From Hyphomicrobium sp. (GTDB lineage Bacteria > Pseudomonadota > Alphaproteobacteria > Rhizobiales > Hyphomicrobiaceae), in NCBI GenBank assembly GCA_030609245.1, contig JAUWCP010000076.1, forward strand, positions 1 to 9,752: a DNA stretch of 9,752 nucleotides. The letters are read 5' to 3'. The notes under the pieces are model-generated. The model ran no database searches. It was not told the DNA's origin and saw only the letters and a list, made by a program, of their open reading frames with translations. Shown piece by piece: positions 6,631-9,752 of the stretch (position 1 is its first letter; each line of letters opens with the position of its first letter). The translations under genes were made by a program, and so were the position numbers.

Positions 6631-7335
6631 TCAAGCCAGCTGCACGCCCTTATCGAAGAGCGGCACGCCGGGCCTGCGCAAAAAGATGATCAGGACGGCA
6701 CCGGCGATCAGGCCCCCGATGTGCGCCCACCAGGCGGTGGGCCCGGCGTCGGCGAGAATAATCATGACGACCTGCAGCGCGATCCAGAAGCCGAGAACAA
6801 TCCCGGCCGTGATGCGCAGCGGAATGACCTTAAACGCCAGCACCCAGACGCTGACGCGCGGATGCAGCATCAAGTAGGCGGCAATGACGCCAGCAACGGC
6901 ACCGCTGGCGCCGATGAGAGGTAGCTGCGAATTCGGCAGCATCCAGGAATGGAACAGCGCGGCGACGATCCCGCACGCCAAGTAGAAAAACAGAAATCGG
7001 ACGTGTCCCATGGCGTCTTCGACATTGTCGCCGAACACCCACAGAAATAGCATGTTGCCCACAAGGTGGAAGACGTCGGCGTGGAAGAACATGTAAGTGA
7101 CGAGCGTCGTGCCCTCCGAAATCGCGAGCGCATCAGTCGCGTTCGGGGCCGCGCCTGAGAAGATCCCAACGTCAAACAGTTCCTTGGGCACGACGGCAAA
7201 GCTCGCAATCGCGCCCTGCCCAAGCGTGCCGACTTCGAGCATGAAGACGACCACGTTGATGATGATGAGGGAGACCGTGACGTACTGAAACGGAATCGAC
7301 TTGAGTGAGTTCTCGTCGCGAATGGGAATAAACAA
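6631..7335 (-). CDS. Rhomboid-family intramembrane serine protease
   Basis: This is a cytoplasmic-membrane protein that cleaves transmembrane helices. From the TTG at 7335 it has 234 residues and about six hydrophobic segments. The catalytic serine is in GASGAVAG (Ser144) and the catalytic histidine in AHIGG (His205), both in the membrane. HLVGN at 90-94 gives the conserved HxxGN oxyanion motif, followed by FLWVFGDNVED. The start is a choice: ATG at 7395 would give 254 residues but overlaps the adenosyltransferase stop by 25 bases, while TTG at 7335 has AGGA 8 bases upstream and yields the MFIPIRDENSLK beginning typical of this family in Hyphomicrobiales. All catalytic residues are present, so it should be active. 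The substrate is unknown. It lies 35 bases after the adenosyltransferase gene, probably in the same transcript. Confidence 0.92.
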   Translation of the reverse strand: MFIPIRDENSLKSIPFQYVTVSLIIINVVVFMLEVGTLGQGAIASFAVVPKELFDVGIFSGAAPNATDALAISEGTTLVTYMFFHADVFHLVGNMLFLWVFGDNVEDAMGHVRFLFFYLACGIVAALFHSWMLPNSQLPLIGASGAVAGVIAAYLMLHPRVSVWVLAFKVIPLRITAGIVLGFWIALQVVMIILADAGPTAWWAHIGGLIAGAVLIIFLRRPGVPLFDKGVQLA

Positions 7336-7347
7336 AGGCGAGTTCCT
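7336..7347 (-). promoter_or_regulatory. Ribosome binding site that decides the rhomboid start (TTG)
   Basis: AGGA (7347-7344 on the minus strand) lies 8 bases before TTG at 7335, ideal spacing. No comparable site precedes the ATG at 7395. Confidence 0.55.
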
Positions 7348-7370
7348 GTTCGGCTGTATGGTGACGATCG

Positions 7371-7952
7371 CTACCGGTTTTGGCCCGGGACCCACAAAAC
7401 ATCGCTTTTACCGCGGTCATTGGCGTAGCGGCTGGCAACGAAAAAGAAATCCGAAAGGCGATTGATATACTTGAGAGCCGGTGCGCTCACGGTCTCGTCA
7501 GGCATTGCCGCTAGCTCCACCATCAAACGCTCGGCACGCCGCGAAATGGTGCGCGCCACATGCAGGGCGGCAGCTACAGGTGTTCCCCCCGGCAACACAA
7601 ACGAACGCAAAGGCTTGAGCTCGGCATTCATCTGGTCAATCTCTTGCTCGAGACGCTTGACCTGCGCATCGTTGATACGAAGCGGCTCGTGGTCGAGTTT
7701 CTCACCGCGATCGGGCACGCACAGATCAGCGCCGAGGTCGAACAGATCATTCTGGATCCGCAACAGCATCGCATCGAGACCGGAATCGCCGCCTGCCAGA
7801 TGCACGCGCGCCACGCCGACGCTGGCGTTGGTTTCATCGACGGTGCCGTAGGCGGCAATGCGTAACGCGTGCTTAGCCACGCGCTCTCCGCTGCCAAGCG
7901 CTGTCGTCCCGGCGTCTCCGCTTCTCGTGTAGATCTTGTTCAGTACGACCAT
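7371..7952 (-). CDS. Cob(I)alamin adenosyltransferase, PduO/MMAB type
   Basis: The enzyme transfers the adenosyl group of ATP to cob(I)alamin (or cob(I)yrinic acid a,c-diamide), giving adenosylcobalamin for enzymes such as methylmalonyl-CoA mutase. From the ATG at 7952 the protein has 193 residues, the usual size. The ATP-binding start YTRSGDAGTT is at 8-17, GTVDETN at 36-42, FVLPGG at 118-123, and RTISRRAER at 134-142 with the Arg and Glu conserved in the active site of the trimer, followed by NRLSDFFFVASRYAN. The longer frame back to 8033 runs through the HIG1 gene and is unlikely. AAGGGA lies about 12 bases upstream of the ATG and overlaps the HIG1 stop codon. It sits between the HIG1 and rhomboid genes. 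No cobalamin riboswitch is visible upstream, consistent with a catabolic rather than a B12-repressed role. Confidence 0.95.
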   Translation of the reverse strand: MVVLNKIYTRSGDAGTTALGSGERVAKHALRIAAYGTVDETNASVGVARVHLAGGDSGLDAMLLRIQNDLFDLGADLCVPDRGEKLDHEPLRINDAQVKRLEQEIDQMNAELKPLRSFVLPGGTPVAAALHVARTISRRAERLMVELAAMPDETVSAPALKYINRLSDFFFVASRYANDRGKSDVLWVPGQNR

Positions 7953-7968
7953 GCGCGGTCCGCATCCC

Positions 7969-8160
7969 TTAATATTGAGACACGTATACAAAAAGCATGA
8001 TGAGTACGATTGCGACGAACTGCAGGCCGACACGCCAGCGCATCAATTTCTGGCTCAGATTGGGGCTCTTTCCCCTTGAAAGAGACCAAAGACCCATGAG
8101 CAGGACGACGAACACGGCCGCCACTGCCGCCGTCGTCAGGTAGTAGAGTACCGCTTCCAT
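7969..8160 (-). CDS. HIG1-domain (twin-transmembrane) small membrane protein
   Basis: This 63-residue protein has two hydrophobic helices (about 3-25 and 44-61) joined by a short basic loop, a helical hairpin. The loop and second helix contain Q37-x3-R41-x-R43-x3-Q47, which exactly fits the QRRQ motif of HIG1/Rcf1-type proteins. In mitochondria these associate with cytochrome c oxidase and respiratory supercomplexes, so an inner-membrane role near the terminal oxidase is a reasonable inference. GGAG lies 11 bases before the ATG. The stop codon lies 16 bases before the adenosyltransferase start, and the next gene's ribosome site overlaps it, so the two are cotranscribed. It is the first gene of the HIG1-adenosyltransferase-rhomboid cluster. 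The family assignment is confident; the bacterial function is inferred. Confidence 0.85.
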   Translation of the reverse strand: MEAVLYYLTTAAVAAVFVVLLMGLWSLSRGKSPNLSQKLMRWRVGLQFVAIVLIMLFVYVSQY

Positions 8161-8430
8161 AAGTGTTCGATCTCCGTTCTCTTGCCATCAGATAGAACTT
8201 TCCTAGGGCCGGAGCAAACGGCATATGGCGCAAAAAGGCCTCAAAGCCTCACATTTTGGAAGGCCACGCGCGTCAAACTCCGGACGTTGATTGCGCGCGA
8301 TCACAACGGATTGGCAAGCGGTGAGGCACAATAATTGCCTTAATTCTCATCTCTGGTGGCCTGAAGTCTCCCAAAGAATCACTTTACCTGCGGAGACAGA
8401 ACCATTCCATGCTTTCGGGGAAGCGCGACA
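8161..8430. promoter_or_regulatory. Divergent intergenic region between the HIG1 gene and envC
   Basis: The 270 bases must hold promoters for both directions. The best minus-strand candidate is TTTGCT, 17 bases, CTATCT just upstream of the HIG1 ribosome site, a weak match. For envC I see AATAAT at 8330-8335 but no matching -35. A 16-base imperfect palindrome is at 8288-8303. No terminator or RNA gene is visible. Confidence 0.35.
8288..8303. repeat. Imperfect palindrome TGAT-T-GCGCGC-G-ATCA
   Basis: Fourteen of sixteen bases are symmetric. It lies midway between two divergent genes, where a shared operator would be expected. The arms TGAT/ATCA resemble FNR/CRP half-sites, but they are 8 bases apart instead of 4-6, so I do not assign a regulator. 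Confidence 0.3.
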
Positions 8431-9752
8431 TTGAATCCGGCAAGTTTCGAAACGCGAACGCTGCCCCATATCGCAGGCATCATCGCTGGCTTGATGCTTG
8501 TCGCGGCGCTCCCTCTCTGCCGCAGCGCGATTGCGCAAGCGCCGGCCACGAGCGAGAAAGCTAAGAAAGACCTCGAAAGTCGCCGCATCGAGCTTGAGAA
8601 CGCGCAAAAGCGCACAACTTCGCTCGAGACGGACGTGTCCGGCCTCAAGGCCGAACGCGAGCGCCTCAACGTGCGGCTCGTGGAAACAGCGGCCCTCATA
8701 AAGACGAGCGAAGCCAAGCTCACCGCGATGGAAGATCGGCTGGGCGAGCTGGAGGAGCAGGAGAAGCTTCTTCGCGGCTCGCTCAATCAGCGTCACGGAC
8801 AGATTGCCAAGCTCTTGGCCGCGCTGCAGCGCATGGGCCGGAATCCCCCGCCGGTGTTGATCACACAGCGCGAGGACGCGCTCAAGATGGTTCGCAGCGC
8901 GATGATGCTTGCGGCGGCCTTTCCGGAAATGCGAGGCCAAGCCCTGGCGCTTGCCGGCCGTCTCACGGAACTGGTCCGTGTGATGACGGAAATTCGAGAT
9001 CAAAGCCAGCGGCTCAAAGCTGAGATGACGCGTTTGACGGGCGCGCGTACGCGTTTGTCTGGGCTGCTAGAGACCAAGAAGGTATCGCTCGACGAAAGTC
9101 GGTCCGAGCTCAAACGCATGCGGCTCGCCGCTGCTGAAATTTCCGATAGCGTCACCGATCTCAATGAGCTGATTGCGCGGCTCGACGAGGCCGTACAGAC
9201 GAACACCGGTCTTGGCGCCTACGATGCAGAAACGAAGCGGCAGGCGCAGGCCGAGGCGGCGATGCTTGGCGCGGGCCCCACGAGTGCCGCTGATTCGGCA
9301 AAGCAAGACGAGAACAAGAAAATTGCCGCCCTTTCGCCGCCGTCCACATCGCCGAACTACGTGGAGCTGGCCCCAGGCGCCACGCTAATGCCCGGCAGCC
9401 CGGGGCGAATCAAGCCCGCCCTACCCTTCGCCAAGACCAAATCGCGCCTAACGATGCCGGCGCAGGGCCGCCAAGTCCTCACTTTCGGGGAAAAAACGCA
9501 ATATGGTGGTAAATCTAAAGGACTTGTACTCGAAACTCGCAATGGCGCCCAAGTGACGTCACCTTGTGATGGATGGATTGTTTACGCTGGTGAATTTAGA
9601 AGTTATGGGCAACTCTTGATCATCAACGCTGGCGGCGGCTATCATGTACTGCTTGCGGGCTTATCGCAGATCGACGTGCAACCGGGCCAGTTTGTTCTTG
9701 CGGCAGAGCCCGTTGGTACGATGAGCGGATGGCCACAGCAGGCGAAGGCTGC
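8431..9752 (+). CDS. envC: Murein hydrolase activator EnvC-like protein (partial)
   Basis: EnvC-type proteins are periplasmic coiled-coil factors that activate amidases to split septal peptidoglycan. The frame is open from TTG at 8431 to the right edge (440 codons); a stop at 8362 and no in-frame ATG before 8494 make TTG the likely start. It gives a signal peptide: hydrophobic segment about residues 15-30, then SAIAQA with probable cleavage before PAT. Long charged heptad-like helices run from about 45 to 275, with a Pro-rich linker near 285-335. A LytM (M23) domain starts about 345, with CDGWIVYAGEFRSYGQLLII and the QPGQ segment. The zinc ligands of active M23 peptidases (HxxxD, HxH) are not where expected: QYGGKSKG replaces the first and LLAGL the second. 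It is therefore probably catalytically dead, as EnvC is. A ctpA-type protease gene often follows, outside this window. Confidence 0.88.
   Translation, partial: MNPASFETRTLPHIAGIIAGLMLVAALPLCRSAIAQAPATSEKAKKDLESRRIELENAQKRTTSLETDVSGLKAERERLNVRLVETAALIKTSEAKLTAMEDRLGELEEQEKLLRGSLNQRHGQIAKLLAALQRMGRNPPPVLITQREDALKMVRSAMMLAAAFPEMRGQALALAGRLTELVRVMTEIRDQSQRLKAEMTRLTGARTRLSGLLETKKVSLDESRSELKRMRLAAAEISDSVTDLNELIARLDEAVQTNTGLGAYDAETKRQAQAEAAMLGAGPTSAADSAKQDENKKIAALSPPSTSPNYVELAPGATLMPGSPGRIKPALPFAKTKSRLTMPAQGRQVLTFGEKTQYGGKSKGLVLETRNGAQVTSPCDGWIVYAGEFRSYGQLLIINAGGGYHVLLAGLSQIDVQPGQFVLAAEPVGTMSGWPQQAKA

Noticed and set aside
8287..8303. An FNR/Anr site upstream of the HIG1 gene
   Set aside because: TTGAT and ATCA half-sites are present, but the spacing is 8 bases instead of 4.
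7953..8430. A cobalamin riboswitch ahead of the adenosyltransferase cluster
   Set aside because: The leader is short, and no B12-box-like conserved segment or long structured region is visible.
8347..9003. A 218-codon frame on the minus strand opposite envC
   Set aside because: It is a shadow of the EnvC coiled-coil region. The plus frame has a signal peptide, heptads and a LytM domain; this one has no recognisable feature.

Overview
The window looks like chromosomal DNA of an alphaproteobacterium of the order Hyphomicrobiales (Rhizobiales), possibly a Hyphomicrobium-like genus. The reasons are the GC-rich coding sequence, the protein styles of EtfA/EtfB, ArgB and the pyrimidine 5'-nucleotidase-type HAD protein, and the cluster HIG1 protein - cobalamin adenosyltransferase - ETF - 3-hydroxyacyl-CoA dehydrogenase. 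The genus is a guess. I see no insertion sequence, phage gene, tRNA, rRNA or CRISPR array.

Layout. (1) Positions 1-1566, minus strand: a long reading frame cut by the left edge. It encodes a protein with a Clp N-terminal (ClpN) double repeat, a long Pro/Ala-rich linker, an unrecognised C-terminal domain and the start of a membrane segment, with no AAA+ ATPase module. (2) 1567-1898: a divergent intergenic region with a hairpin and a perfect 7+1+7 palindrome. (3) 1899-3691, plus strand: argB (N-acetylglutamate kinase) and a HAD hydrolase whose GTG start overlaps the argB stop. (4) 3706-6377, minus strand: etfB, etfA and a 3-hydroxybutyryl-CoA dehydrogenase, the redox end of acyl-CoA beta-oxidation, with a candidate promoter and two inverted repeats just upstream of etfB. 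(5) 6631-8160, minus strand: a small HIG1-domain membrane protein, a PduO-type cobalamin adenosyltransferase and a rhomboid protease, closely spaced. (6) 8161-8430: a divergent intergenic region. (7) 8431-9752, plus strand, cut by the right edge: an EnvC-like murein hydrolase activator that has to start at TTG.

How the genes fit together. The minus-strand block 8160 to 3706 links respiratory-chain support (HIG1), adenosylcobalamin supply (needed for example by methylmalonyl-CoA mutase), ETF electron transfer from acyl-CoA dehydrogenases to the quinone pool, and the NAD-linked step of beta-oxidation, so it reads as fatty-acid and branched-chain acyl-CoA catabolism. argB-HAD is a housekeeping pair. 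EnvC is a cell-division and wall-remodelling factor. Most of the window is ordinary core genome. The least explained element is the ATPase-less ClpN membrane protein. The candidate operator architecture at the etf promoter is the next most interesting. Several true starts (two TTG, one GTG) and both edge-truncated genes would be missed or misplaced by simple ATG-based ORF calling.
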